Positions 50,881 to 63,952 of a DNA stretch of 64,000 bases are shown one piece after another. The notes below the pieces were generated by a model that saw only the letters and a program-made list of their open reading frames with translations, had not been told where the DNA came from and did no database searches. Positions within the stretch are counted from its first letter, which is position 1. Each line of letters opens with the position of its first letter. The stretch comes from Sclerotinia nivalis (Eukaryota; Ascomycota; Leotiomycetes; Helotiales; Sclerotiniaceae), in the NCBI GenBank assembly GCA_029531795.1, contig JAPEIS010000013.1:868001-932000 (forward strand). The letters run 5' to 3'. Position numbers and translations under genes: made by a program.

Positions 50881-53800
50881 TGTTAATGGTATGATGTGAT
50901 CTTTCTCTTGGTATAAAGACTTGTAATATATTGTAGATACTTCGATGTGACAAGGAAGTGATTAAGCTTATCTGGATGAGCCATTCTGGCGGAATCCCCT
51001 GGTACATATACAAATACTACATTAAGATATTTGGACTCACGGTCTATCAAGGCGGAACATGGAACACCATTCCCTCCGTGGAATGTGACCTAGTTCACCG
51101 TAGCTTAAGATTTTCAAACGGTCAAAAAAAGCTTACCACGAGAACAAACTTCAAAGCAACAGTGCACACGATATCCTGAGCTTCCAAAGTTACGTCAATT
51201 TTTTTTTGGCGTGATTACGGATCGGCACATGGTTGATTCCGCGAATCCGACAAATGAAGATTTTCAACCAGCATCATTGCGAGTGCATGTTGTCCGAAAT
51301 CCGTTTACCGTTACTTTGAGAAGGATTCAAAGATCATTGGTGGGTGCGGAGAAAGTTAGAAAGGTCCGCAAGACTAATCAAATAAACAACTTTGTTTCTG
51401 AAGGCCAGGTAACTGAAAAGATACTGTATACTGAAAAGATACTGCATACTGAAAAGATACTGCATACTGAAAAGATACTGTATATTGTAGTTCGTTTCGT
51501 CTTCCGCCCCCAAATCATCAATGTCGATTTAATACGGAGTTTTGACTCTTTAAAAGTTTGACTCTGAAGTATAGAGGGATGGCTCAAACGTTGGGGAAAG
51601 TTTCAAACGTGAATTGAAAAGCCACGAGTTCACCATGCGCCGAGCAAACATCTGATATGCACATGTCAACTGACAAAAAGCTTGAGAAGCTTGTCTTTAT
51701 CACCCTGTCATGCTGCTTGTGGGACGAGAAAAAGACGGATTTTACTCTCGGGCAAAGTAACGGACGAAAGACTAATCATTTTTTGACGGACAAATGCGAG
51801 CCCGAACACTCCGTTTGATTTTATGGAGGGTTTCGGAAAAGATGATTATGTAAGGATTGTATTATGTAAGCTCGCTAGGTAGCGTGGCAGTTAGTATTGC
51901 AGCTCACATAGATCTTTAATCCATCCGAGCTGTCTCAACACTCATCACATTTATCTTTAGCACTTATTTGCGATGCAACATGGTCTGAGCAGTATCAGAC
52001 GGCATGCGAAGAAGGTTTCAGCCTTATACATGATACAGGGCACTTCATCCAGGGGTCAAGACTTTAAGTTTATCTCCCATGAAAACTCAATTCTGATACA
52101 TACATGTCGCATCGAACTACTAAGTATATAAGCTGGCGAGACTAGGTGGAAAAAAAGATATAATCATCGTCACAGAATGGCTGTATCTAAATGGTAGGCT
52201 TTGCGCCCGACATGACCTATATTAATCACATTCGAATTCAGAATGACTTACATACACATTCCTCTATCGGGCAAACAAAACCCTTGTCTGAGCCACATAG
52301 GATGGATATAGCTGGATAGTGATAATCAAAATCACCATACGGGTAAGAAATGAGTATTCGTATCGGGACAAGCATAGCAGTCATTACTCATCGGATTTTC
52401 ACGACCATGAAGTTGAAGAGTCGAGACTCGCACTCTTAAATCTCAGATATGAATTCACCTACCAGACTTCACTTCACCTCCTTAGCAATCCACTTTACCC
52501 GCAGAAATACCATCGCCAACCTCGAACTCAAAAGAGAATCAAGAAGTAGTCCAACTTACAAGAAGGCAAAAGCCTAACCCGCCACGGGGCTAAAGCAAAT
52601 CCCTGGTGGGATTTATTATTGGAAATGGTGTTGTCGGTATACGAGATTAATATTGCGTTATTTTGTCGTCGGCCACTTTTCATCCACATCTTAAACACAA
52701 CTTTTCCTGACCAACTGATCTAAGATAATTGTCTGTTGCGTTCAATGAATTGGTTATACTTACAACGATATATATCTCATATTTGCCTGATATCTGTATG
52801 CTTGCACAAAGCTGATGCGATGCTATCTGACTGCAATTTCGACTCCACACTCCAAGATGTTGTTTACAAGATACTTATATTTGGAAATGTTCCACAGTTG
52901 GTTCAATGGCAAGGAGAAATCAAAGACCATGCGTCCTAATCACTTTTTTCTTTTATTATATTTATGTGCGATGGCCAGGTTTCCATCAATAAATGTTTCT
53001 TCTTCTGGTTTATCTTGTGATACCACGATTACTGTGTATGCCTAATTGTGATCAAAGTGTTCGATGCCATCACACTCTTTGCCGTCGGTATTGCGCTCCG
53101 TTTCCTCACTTATTTTTGAGACTGTCTAAATTATTCCGATTACTCTTTGAGTTCTTTCAAAATTTGGCCTGGGCTGATGAAAACCGCTACTTGAAATCTT
53201 CACCAATGATCTCTTTACACAATCCGTGGTGGAGAGAATGTTGAAGTGAGCATTGTACCACCCAATTAATATCCACCATTAACGGCCATCGCAACCTATT
53301 CTATGGCGTGCCAAAAGGATGCAAGGTCTACTCACTGAAGATATAGAGAATTTGGTGGTCTAGTACAATAAACTTCCGCAGCTTCACATTTGATTTTCGT
53401 ATTAGTCCCCGCTGACAAATATGAATTGAGCACAAAAACACAATTCAAAACTTTCCGATGGAACAAAACTTGTAGTGTGAGTTTGACCTTGCACGGCAGT
53501 TCAAGCCATGATGGAAAACGTATTGATATGTTTGAAATCTTGAGGGAAAAATCACCTGAGTTGCGTTCCTGGCACTTAAATTTTGATGTCCGCCTATAAC
53601 CTCTGTACTTTGACTTTGCTTTCCGGTTATGAATGTGAATGTAATCAACTCGATGTAGCGGCTATACGAGTTATATCTCCCAACCGTGACGTAGTTCTAT
53701 ACATTTTTGATTGAATTTTGGTAGTTTTTATCTCCCGAGGAATCTGATGTCACTCAATTCGCGCTGTTGGATGAATGTTCTTAGGCCTCATGGACATAAA

Positions 53801-54433
53801 AGAAGGCGTTGCCGGTGCACACTGAGTACAAAAGTGAAGGGGATTTTTTTCTCTTAGCTTTGTTTTCGTAAATGATGTCGGAATCGTAAGCGATGAAGAA
53901 GGGTTGTCGATACCAGCGGCTCGGATCCAAAACATTGATTGGTTGGTTCATTCATTTGTTATATTTATCCGTACTTTACCCAACCGACCCTGTAAACGAC
54001 TTATCCGTATCAGGGATTTCGTCCGCAATCAATCCTTCAATTCTTCACGGCCATTTCCTCAGATGTTCAAAGCTTGCTGCAGCATTTTCGCTGTTTCGCT
54101 GTTCTTGCTATATCATTTGATGCCAACAGTCAAGAGGTTGGGCTCAGACGGGACCAAGAGGCAACACTGTATAAAGACCGAAAATAATGGCATCGCTTAT
54201 CAAGCAAAGCTGCTCTAACCTTTAACTAATATAGGGGCTAAATACATGTTTTTATCGGAGCTCAACCGGATTTTAAGGCCCTGCAAAGTACCTGCTTGCA
54301 AATCTATGCAGGCGAGTGCCAACACAGTAAAGTCATGCTGGAGTCGATGTTCTTTAAGCGACATACGATATAAATTGCACATCCAGAATCTGACAATGTC
54401 AAGTGTCACAATATTCAAGAAACATATTACAAA
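50881..54433. other. gene-poor region, 3.5 kb
   Basis: No gene is supported between the small Ser/Arg-rich frame and the P450. Frames up to 116 codons exist, but the longest plus-strand one (51211-51561) is largely made by the 18-base minisatellite. Other frames near 52736-53045 and 53893-54218 lack recognisable features. The stretch from about 54230 is the probable P450 promoter. Confidence 0.5.
51412..51483 (+). repeat. 18-base minisatellite, four copies
   Basis: Four tandem copies of ACTGAAAAGATACTGYAT, differing only at the pyrimidine position (T, C, C, T). The unit is a multiple of three, so a frame across it reads as TEKILY or TEKILH repeats, but no gene context supports translation. 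Confidence 0.9.
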
Positions 54434-56346
54434 ATGGGGGTTCTTCTGACTTCGCTGTTGGTGGTTCTATCTTTCTCAATATGGTATTTATCTGCTCTTC
54501 CACGCAATTATCTTGATGCGAAGAAATCCGGACTGCCTATCAGATTCGGTGTCTGGGGTTCAGCAAATCCCCTATGGCTTATAATCTCTATAATTGCCTA
54601 TTATTCTACTCTCGAAAAGTTTTTACCCTGTTTTATATTCGATCGAATTAAGATCACTATTCTAGCGTGGGAGCACTATTGCAAGTATTCTGTCTATAAA
54701 AAATGGGGAACTTCATTCATTCTTGTTTCGCCTGGGAAGAACACGATCTTTGTCGGAGACCCTGAAGTAGCTGAGCAGGTTTTAACAAGACGGAAAGATT
54801 TTGCAAAAAATGAAATTGCTCTCCGTGGGTGCCTCTCCCAATATTTCTCGTACAGATACATGAGCTGACTTGGGTGTAGAAATAATGGATGTTTTTGGGC
54901 CAAATATCAGTGCTAGCGATAAAGAAGATTGGCAACGACATCGAAGGATTGTAGCGCCTGCTCTGAATGAGCGGATTATGAAAGAAGTTTGGAATGAAAC
55001 TTTAACACAGACTCAAGATATGATTTCTGCATTGTCAAAACCATCTATGAGTAATGAGTCAAGCTCGAAGAATGTCACATTCGAAGGCTTGAGGACCATT
55101 ACTATTAATGTGATTGGATTCGTTTGCTTCGGTACTCATCGATCATGGGGAGAAGCTGTGAGTGAAGCTGTGAGTGCGAAAACACCCGCAGAAGGGTTTC
55201 AAACCACATTTATGTCCTCCGTCTTGACTATAGTAGACAACCTTTTTGCTACCGTCTTCATACCCACGAAGTACCTTACTTTATCGTTCATGCCAAATAA
55301 TATCAAGAAGATTGGTATTGCGAAAAGAGAATTTCCGCTTCACCTGAACCAAAGTGTAGCCGAAGAAAGGCGTTCACCGAGTTCTCGCAATTCTCTCCTA
55401 ACTTCTTTGGTGAGGATTGCAGATCAGGATACAAAGTCCTTACCCTTAAAGACCTCAACATACTTGAGTGAGCAAGACATAACCGGGAATTTGTTCGCTA
55501 TGTCGATTGGAGGTGAGCGTCTCTATTCATTGCTCTTTTACGGATATATTGTCTGAATTAGATCCGCGGCATTTTACATTTCTTACGATCTTGTTCTGAC
55601 TTACTACCAGGTTTTGACACAACTGCAAATACGCTCTCATACTCTATTATGTGCTTAGCACTTCATCCAATATGGCAAGATTGGATTGTGGCCGAGATCG
55701 ACAAAGTCCAAGAATTGTACCCCGACTCTGATTATTCAACCACTTTTCCTCTTCTTACACGGTCTCTAGCAATAATGGTATGTATCAATCCCTCCAGTTT
55801 CATCATCACTCATTCAATCCAAATGCTCTCGATATCAAAAGTTGACTCAGATGGCATCCCAAATAGTACGAAACTCTGCGTCTCTATACACTAGTCCCTA
55901 CAATAGCCCGCAAGACACCTCAGCCACAAACCATCAAAAATATCAACTTTGCCCCTGAAACAGAAGTCCACCTAAACACCACCGTAATCCACACTTTGCC
56001 CTCAATATGGGGTCCAGACTCTCTAGATTTTCGACCCTCACGCTGGCTCGAGTCATCTCCATCTTCAGAAAAAGAAACTTTTCGTGAGCCTCCTAAAGGC
56101 GCATTTCTCGCCTGGTCTCATGGACCGCGCTATTGTCCCGGCATGAAAATGTCACAAGTAGAGTTTGTGGGTGTGCTGTACGAAATTTTTCGGAAGTGGA
56201 AAGTGGAAATTGTGAGACGAGATGGGGAGACGGAGGAGGATGCGAGGAGGAGGTTGATGGAGATTTTGGAGGATAGTTCGCCGAAATTGACGTTGCAGGT
56301 TAATAGGCCACAGGATGTGGTTTTTAGATATATAGCAAGAGCGTAG
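54434..56346 (+). CDS. cytochrome P450 monooxygenase
   Basis: Four exons (54434-54824, 54880-55512, 55611-55777, 55867-56346) give 556 residues. An N-terminal membrane anchor (MGVLLTSLLVVLSFSIWYL) is followed by C-helix WQRHRRIV, I-helix GGFDTTANT, the ExxR motif ETLR (399-402), and the heme loop WSHGPRYCPG with Cys487. The usual Phe seven residues before the cysteine is Trp480, a change seen in several fungal P450 families. It would insert oxygen into a hydrophobic substrate at the ER membrane with a P450 reductase. No neighbouring secondary-metabolite synthase is present, so the pathway is unknown. Confidence 0.92.
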
Positions 56347-56671
56347 GGATGAAGGGAGATGCGCTTTTTTGGTTGGCTTTTTCATTACCTGCATGTCTAA
56401 TCCGCACAAAGTCTGGCTTCAATAAAGAAAGAAAGATACTTTGCGAGAATATTGCTTTAACTCTATACCTCTTTAGTACAGCGAAACTTAATGGCTCCGG
56501 AACACTTTCCCTGGGAAGCACGAGTACACGTGATTGACTGACTGACACGCGATCGCGACAAGGTTTACTAAACACGCGACGCGCCTCAAACCCAATGTTT
56601 CTCCCCATAACCCCTCATTCTTTCCCCCGCATAACTGAGGCTTGGCATCTGATGATTTAAGTCCATACACA
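56347..56671. other. intergenic spacer, 325 bases
   Basis: Downstream of the P450 and promoter of the first GEN1-like gene. Short frames only. The CT-rich stretch before 56672 fits a fungal core promoter. Confidence 0.5.
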
Positions 56672-58799
56672 ATGGGCATACCAGAGTAAGCTAATGTGCC
56701 TATATGGCACCAACCCTGACTAATATGTTTTTTTTAGACTCTGGCAACGTTTTGATGAAGCTGGAGTCGGTGAGAATATCTCGACTGCTGCGTTCGCTGC
56801 CCAACATTTCGAGAAGGAAAGAAGACCACTTCGAATCGCCGTTGATGTATCCATCTGGAAACGCAAGTGTTACCAGGGGAAAGAGGAAGTGGCAGCTATC
56901 CGTAGACGTATATCTTCCTTTGCCCATGCCAAATTATATACCAATGTCCTCCGCTAACCTTTATCGGCTGTCTTTAGAGACTCCAGCTGCAAATCCTAAT
57001 GAGAAAAATATTCTTCGTAAGATTTTGACACTTTTAAAGCTTAACATTCAGTTGATTTTTGTCGCGGACGGCAAAGACCGACCGAAAGAGAAATATGGCG
57101 GGCAGCCGCCCTGGTATAAATATTATTCGCAGGACGATGCACTCCTTATACAGACCGTGACTTCCTTGGGTGTTAAATGGCATGAGGCGCTAGGCGAAGC
57201 CGAGGCGAGTGTGCAGCCATGCAAAGCCGTGGGGTGGTTGATGCTGTTTGGACAGAAGATTCGGATGCTTTCATGTTCGGAACTACGCTGCTCATCCGAT
57301 TCTGCTATATCAAAAAACCCAAAGTAAAGAAATCTGGAAGGAATGAAAACTGGGTCAATGAACCTGACGAGACGACGCGTAGAATTGACATCGATAACAT
57401 CATTGTTTATCGAGCGGGAAAAATACAAGAAAAATTCCCGGGCTTGACTAGAGATGGCCTTGTCTTGTTCGCCGTCTTGAAAGGGGGCGATTATAGTAAA
57501 AACGGCAAAAGTCTCACAAACTGTGGCGTACTTTCAGCGTTAAAGATAGCAAACGCGAAGGAAGGTTTTGGCAAAGACTTATGCAATGCATCAAATACAG
57601 ATTTCCCTGCTTGGAGAAACCGAGTTCGTGAATATCTCAGGAAATTCAATATTTGGATTGATGTGCCAGATACCTTTCCGGATCCTCGCATTGTTCGTCT
57701 TTACAACGAACCTTTAGTTTCGTCTGAGAAGATTATGAGTGATATTGAAAAGTTCTGGGACCCCTCTTTCGACGAGATGGAATTACAAAAATTGATCGCT
57801 CCGAGGTTTAATTTTTGGGTGGCTGAATACATCAGAGATGTAATACCAATTCTTCTTGTCCGTTCTCTTGCGTCTACACAGCCAGGACAAGAAGCGAGTA
57901 ACAACTGTTACAAGCTTCATGTCAAGACCAAGAACAAAGCGCCTGCGTTACAGAAGAATGTAGAGGTGCTACTTTCGGCGGTAACCTTCATGGATATACC
58001 AGCTTGGAAAGCAGAGTTTACAAAAGTCAGTCAGGGTGAGGAGATAGCGCCAGTAGATGAAATGGTCGGGTGTAAGGATTTGCTGTCGTGTATTATTGAT
58101 CATGGTACTAAAAAGGCACTTTCACCAGCTACACCATCATCCAAACATGATGGGAATATGGTATCTCCTGAGATGATGTCCAAAGACAAAAAACGTGCTG
58201 GATCATCAATAGTTCCAAACAAGACCTTTTCTTCCCCGCAGGAACAGCCTCCCTCAAAGAGAGTTAAAAGTATCCCGTACCAGTCATCGGGATCGATACC
58301 AGCTGCCGCTCTCATGGAACCTGCATCTCCACACACTGAAATCACAAATCAGCCTCGAAAGATTTCTTCGCCTACCAACGAAAATCCAATGCGTGATAAA
58401 CCGGAAGTGATAAGGAACCGAATGAGCCCGGAACAGCGTCGCGAGTCGCAGTTCGAGAAACGTTCTAGGCAGGGAGATGTCAAGAAATCTTCGGGACTAA
58501 CCATCGACCTCACACTCGATGATTCTGACGAAGAGAACCAATCTCCCGTAACCAGTGCTCAAACCCATGCATCAACATCATCTTCATCACAACGCTCTTC
58601 AACGAATACCATTCGTGAAGCTCGGCTTCGGTATTTTGGTTCTAATATGCGTAAGCCAGCATCCATATCAATCGTTCAGCAATCTAGTTTCGGAGCGTCG
58701 CCAAATGGTTACAGAGAATCCCAATTCTCGCCCCTAGCTAAGAAACCTCTTCCCCAGGGTATGAAGGAGGAAGATTTTGATGGGTTCTTCTCTGATTAG
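56672..58799 (+). CDS. GEN1/YEN1-like structure-specific nuclease, frame broken in the XPG-I motif
   Basis: Exons 56672-56685, 56738-56907 and 56978-58799. The 14-base first exon gives MGIP, as in Gen1/FEN nucleases, whose Gly2 packs at the active site. The N-terminal nuclease has RIAVDVSIW, QTPAANPNEKNILRKIL and FVADG. At 57204-57208 the frame shifts by one base inside the GEAEAE-type catalytic acid motif: upstream reads GEAEA and then runs out after 177 residues; downstream, MQSRGVVDAVWTEDSDAFMFG continues in another frame for about 520 residues to 58799. That part has the second nuclease block (GLVLFAVLKGGDYSKNG), a GEN1 C-terminal region and a tail ending in MKEEDFDGFFSD. No intron of workable size repairs the shift. 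It is either a real inactivating mutation or a sequence error; the long intact downstream frame argues for an error or a very recent event. Confidence 0.75.
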
Positions 58800-59535
58800 T
58801 GTATTTGATGAGTTTATGCGATTGATGGGTTATAGTTTGCTTTCTATTGTCGTGGATCGCTTGAGCGCAGAGCACAGAGCATTAGTAGGCGCATGGTTTT
58901 GGATATACCCATTTGATTTGACATTCGTGTTTTACACATAGCTTATACGATGCTTTTAAACGATGTTTAATCATACATATCGACTGGACGATGTTGAGGC
59001 TGAGGTTGAGATTTCGAGGGCTGTCGTGGAGATGAGAGTATGTAGAGGAAATATTTTTGAGCAGAATACAACGTTGATCATGCATTGCTTTTTAGTTTTT
59101 CCAAACCATTTTGGACCCCGAAAAAAAAGCAATTCCAGAAATCCAGCTTCATTAAAATAAGCTGTAATCTCTGGATCGTCTCTCCATGAGAAATTTAGCG
59201 CTATTTACATGTTGATCAAACTAACCAATGAAATGGGGTTGGCAGAGAGGGTGTTCGCCAAGTTGTCTCATAATTATTGAAATGGCTTAATATCTTTTGT
59301 GATAGAAATATTGTTTACATATTATTTCAGAGGACAAATATTTGAATAAATGAAATCAATAACTGTTCTTTCATGCGAATCCTATGTAATTACGAAGACC
59401 AGCTCGTCACCTAATGTTGAAATCCTGAGTTTACATTTTACATGAGCCATCCACAAACGGATTTCTAGTCATATTCCCCATTGAGTTACATCTCACCTCC
59501 ACAATCTCCGTGCACCTTCTCACCCGAAACTCAAG
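58800..59535. other. spacer between the two nuclease genes, 740 bases
   Basis: Contains the 3' region of the first nuclease and the promoter of the second. Short frames only; no motifs assigned. Confidence 0.5.
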
Positions 59536-62500
59536 ATGGGTATTCCAGGGTAAGTTTCTGTCTGTATGATGATCTCTTACCAGTCACGATACATCACTAA
59601 CAAATCATGTATCAACTAGACTCTGGGATCTCATCGCCGATTGCAAAGAAATTGTTTCTCTCGCCGAATTGGCCACAAAACATTTCGAACAACATAAAAG
59701 ACCATTGAGAATAGCTGTCGATGAAGCGACGTGGAGACATAAATTATATATAAGTAACAAGGGGAAACTTTGTAAAAGTACTTCTTACGCTTTACCATTC
59801 ATTTTCATATTCATATTTATAAATACCCAAAACTAACCAACACCCCAAGAATATTCCACCATCCACCTCAACGAACGAAACCTCATAACCTTCGTTCTGC
59901 GTCTCCTAAAACTAAACATCCAACTCATATTCGTAGCAGATGGTCCTCAGAAACCCCATGAAAAATATAAAGGCAAAGGAGCCGGAGTGTGGAAATTTAA
60001 AAATAATGTTTTGCAGGAGTGTTTGAGGTTGCTGGGGGTGAAGTGGCATGATGCTCCGGGGGAGGCGGAGGCGGAATGTGCGGTGTTGCAGAGGAGGGGT
60101 GTGGTGGATTGTGTTTGGACGGAGGATGGGGATGCGTTGATGTTTGGGTGTGGGGTTTTGGTGAGGTTTTGCTATGGGGGTGAGGAAGGGGAGGAGGAAA
60201 AGGAGGGGGAGAACGAGAAGGAAAAGGGGAAGGGGAAAGCGAAGGGTGGTGGTGTATGGACGGCGAAGAGAGGTGGGATGAAGGGTATGGATAGGGTGGT
60301 GTTGTATAGGGTTGATGTTATTCAAGCCAAGCATCCGGGGTTTGATAGGGAAGGCTTGGTACTTTTTGTGTTGTTGAGTGGAGGGGATTACGGGAAGGGA
60401 TTACAGGATTGTGGGGTTGGAAGGTCAAGTAAGGTCGTGGAGATGGGATTTGGAAGGGGACTTTATCGGGCGATGGAGACACCTGCAGATCTTGAGGCTT
60501 GGAGAAATAATTTACGGAAATATTTTATAGGCTCGAAAACAGGCGTTAGTGTTCCGGGGAATTTTCCGGATAAGAGGATTTGGGGTCTTTATAATTCGCC
60601 AGTTATATCTTCCGTTGAGAGATTGGAGAAATTGGAGGAGAATGTTTGGAGTGGGAAGATTGATGAGCAAAAGTTACAGGCTTTTTTCGTCGAGAAGTTT
60701 AATTGGGGGATTGATAAATATATCGACTACGTTATTTCGATTCTCCTCACACAATCTCTAGCTTCTTTCGACCGGAATGGACAATCGAATATGGACGAGT
60801 ATAACCTCACATACATGGAATCTGGATTGAAATGTAATGTGTGGTATTCATTATTCGCTGTTACATCTTTAGGGAAGGAATGGGTGGATAAGTGTATTGA
60901 GGGTGTGAATAAGAAACGCGCGAATAATTGGAAACGTTATGAATTACCATGGGGTACGGAACCGACGGTGGAGGGTAGAGATTTATTAACATGTATCGTC
61001 AAGAATGCGATGGAACCAGAGGCTCACCCAGTACTTGACGTCGAACCGGAAGTCGAACAAGAGCCCGAACAATCTATTGTCAAAAGCAGAAGGCGACCTC
61101 TTTCATCCCAGCGTTATGTTCTTGAAGATAGAACACGAGTAAAGAAATCTAGAATTTCAATTTCACCTCCACCGAAACCAACACCTCATGATCGATTTGC
61201 GGTTACAAAAGAAGAAATATCTTTCGATATTCCCATGTGTGAAGAGTTAGATGAGGATTTTCTCGATGAACCTTTGGGGACGAAACCGAAAGCTCTCGGA
61301 CCATCACATTCTAGCTCACCATCCATTATTCTAGACGAACAAGAAGCACAGCAAGGTCATGATGCAAGCGTAGAAATGGCATTGGAATCAATCAAATCAC
61401 TCGAGTCATCTAGAAACGCATGCCGCAGGATTGGACCAACAGCACATACTAATTCCAAATCCCGCTCAACTCAACATACTCCTACGAATCTCCTCTCTGA
61501 GCTGAAGCCCAACAGCGTGTCAAAATCCACAGCACATCTCCCGCATTCATATCAGTTTGCAACCACGAATGAAGAATATATAAACACATATCATATCGCC
61601 ATGGACGAACCTCTAGATTCCGATTCGGAATGCGAAATTCTCAATACCTCATTTTCGAAATCAAGAACCTCAAATCCTCCTCCTACTAACCACAAATCCT
61701 CCCACCCCAACTCACATTCTCACACAACCTCAACCTCAACCTCCCATCTCCACCGCACCCCAAATACCACCAATCCCCTCCCCATGCACACCCTCCCACC
61801 CAACCAGATCCCCCCCGAATTCAAACACCAATTCGAATTTGAAAACGATTACCTCATCGCCATGGATGAACCGCTAGATTTCGATCTGGATCTTGATTCC
61901 GAAACTGAATCTCTAGATGCGAAATTCTCTATCTCGTCGATATCGAAACTTTCTTTTGAACATGGACAGCTAGTTTCGAATCCTCACTTCATTACTCATT
62001 CATCTTTTCCTTTGGATTTGGAAATGGGTTCTGATGATATAGGAAGGATTGTATCTGCTCCTTGTGTTCATGGCCATGGTCATGATGGAGATAAAGTTGC
62101 GGATGAAGATGAGGATGACGTTATGGATACAAAGGAAGATATCTCATTCGATATAGATATAGATATAGATATCGCCACAGATGAAGAACTAGAACAAGAA
62201 CTAAACCTAGACAACGAACCACAATATTCACCATCCTCACTCAACAAGCTCAACTCAACAAACTCAAAAATCCTCCAAAATATCTCAGCACATAATCCCA
62301 ATACATCTCCCCCAACCCTTGGTACTACTCTACCAAATCCAAATCCAAATCCAAATCCACACCGAAATCAAAGCGCACCCGCACCCGCACCCGCAAACCC
62401 AAACCCAAATCCAAACCCAAACCCCAATATCCTCCTCTACCCCTCTCACCCCACCGGTCCCTACCAAGAACTAGACATCTCAACATTTTTCTCCGATTTT

Positions 62501-62653
62501 TCTTCGCAGCCTCTCTCTTCTCCACAGCCTCAAGCTCAAAATATCTCCAGACCCGAATCCAAATCCGAATCCATAAAATCGATTCCACCTCTCCATCCAA
62601 ATCCCCAATCAAACCTACAATCAATCAATCACACAATCAAATCCCGATCCTAA
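59536..62653 (+). CDS. GEN1/YEN1-like structure-specific nuclease, intact tandem paralogue
   Basis: Exons 59536-59549, 59620-59777 and 59850-62653 give about 991 residues. As in its neighbour, a 14-base first exon supplies the start (MGIPGLW). The catalytic acidic motifs are intact: AVDEATW, FVADGPQKP, GEAEAECAVLQRRG, WTEDGDALMFG and LSGGDYGKGL. The XPG-I region holds an insert of about 30 Lys/Glu/Gly residues after FCYGG. The GEN1-type C-terminal region is followed by about 500 disordered residues with AMDEPLD repeats (twice), a DIDIDIDI run and long Asn-Pro runs near 62330-62430. Gen1-type enzymes cut Holliday junctions and 5' flaps in the nucleus during recombination. The first intron of each gene follows codon 4 or 5 at the same phase, supporting gene duplication. 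The stop at 62653 is followed by coding-like sequence in another frame. Confidence 0.85.
62333..62430 (+). repeat. AATCCA/CCCAAA hexamer arrays encoding Asn-Pro runs
   Basis: Two blocks of imperfect AATCCA and CCCAAA-type units lie in the last part of the second nuclease gene, split by an Ala-Pro stretch. They encode NP dipeptides in a disordered tail and are likely length-variable. Confidence 0.8.
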
Positions 62654-63952
62654 TCCTAATCCTGGTCCCGCATTAGCACATCTACATCAACATCAACAAT
62701 CACAATTACAATCACAATCACAACTACATCAACAATCACAATCACAACTCCATCAACAAATCCAATCACATCAAGAGATAGAGACAGACCCACGATGAAT
62801 ATTTCCGAACATCTCCTCTTCCCGGCCTTCGACCTATTCGAGTTCCCGGTTCATGGCAGGATAATGAGGGAGGGAGTTGGGAATACATTGTAGGACGAAG
62901 TCAGGATGGACTTGGGTCTAAGAATGGTAGGATGAGATTTATATTTATATTAAAAAATTTAAATCTGTATATGTCATTTGATTCTCTTCTGCGACTTTGT
63001 GTATTGGATATTGGATGATCGGATAGCGAATGATCGAATAGCGAATGATCAGTTATCAGATATCAGATGATCGGGTTGAACTGTTTGAAGTAATGAATCA
63101 ATAATCAATATATCTACTTACTTATTTACTTATCAAAATATCACAATACTACTTCATCTCACTTCATATACTCTAGTGATACATCACATCACAAAATCAT
63201 CTACACACCTCAAGAAATGGATGAAGTTTAAATACTTGTAATCTTTCTAATTTATTATTACATATGTAAATATCTACTATGTATGTGTAATTTTTCCACC
63301 ATCATCATTATCAATGATCAAGCGAGCTAGGTAATCTATAGTTTCATCCACAATTCACCATCATAGCTTCTTCTTCTTCTTCTTTTCCCCATCCATCCAT
63401 CTACCTTCTAAGAGTTGAGATTTATCTTTTGACGCATATACCACGTCCCAAAACACCATGCGAATCATATATTCCATTTGCGCTCGCTCCCAAAACGCCA
63501 TATTGCATGTATGCAAGTCCACTAACCATCAAACCAAATTCCTCTCATCCAAAAACGCCATTATCCAGTTCTCGACATCGTAGAGGATAAAGTCTACGAT
63601 CTCAAAAGAGACTCGATATTTTATTATGTAATAAATAAACAAGTAAAAGGAAACTGAATGCCTAAGTCTGACCAGCCAGCCGAGCCAGAAAGTAAGAAAC
63701 CAAGCTAGCTCAACTACTAGCCTAGACCTTGATACCCATAATCCGCCACCATCATTTGATGTGCCATAGCACGGGTATCATAACATAATTGAACAAAAGA
63801 AAAGAATATTGGGGTTGTTTTGAAAATGCGAGTGTCTAAAGAGTACGATTCATCAGGAATGATGAAAGGTGAGACAGACAATCGAAAGAAATGAACCGCA
63901 GAAGTTGAGTCGGAAGATGAACCGAAGTGTCAAGACTAGATGTATGATTCAC
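62654..63952. other. 3' flank and intergenic spacer, 1.3 kb
   Basis: Holds the CA-rich array described above, two 15-base GGATAGCGAATGATC-like tandem units near 63017-63046, and a CTT run near 63367-63384. No gene is supported. Confidence 0.5.
62681..62770 (+). repeat. CAATCA/CATCAA low-complexity array
   Basis: Imperfect six- and twelve-base CA-rich units just downstream of the nuclease stop. Read in one frame they would encode Gln-Ser-Gln-Leu-His repeats; no uninterrupted gene links them to the nuclease frame. Confidence 0.75.

Noticed and set aside
54200..54340. Possible tRNA-like segment before the P450
   Set aside because: No cloverleaf arms or B-box consensus could be fitted.
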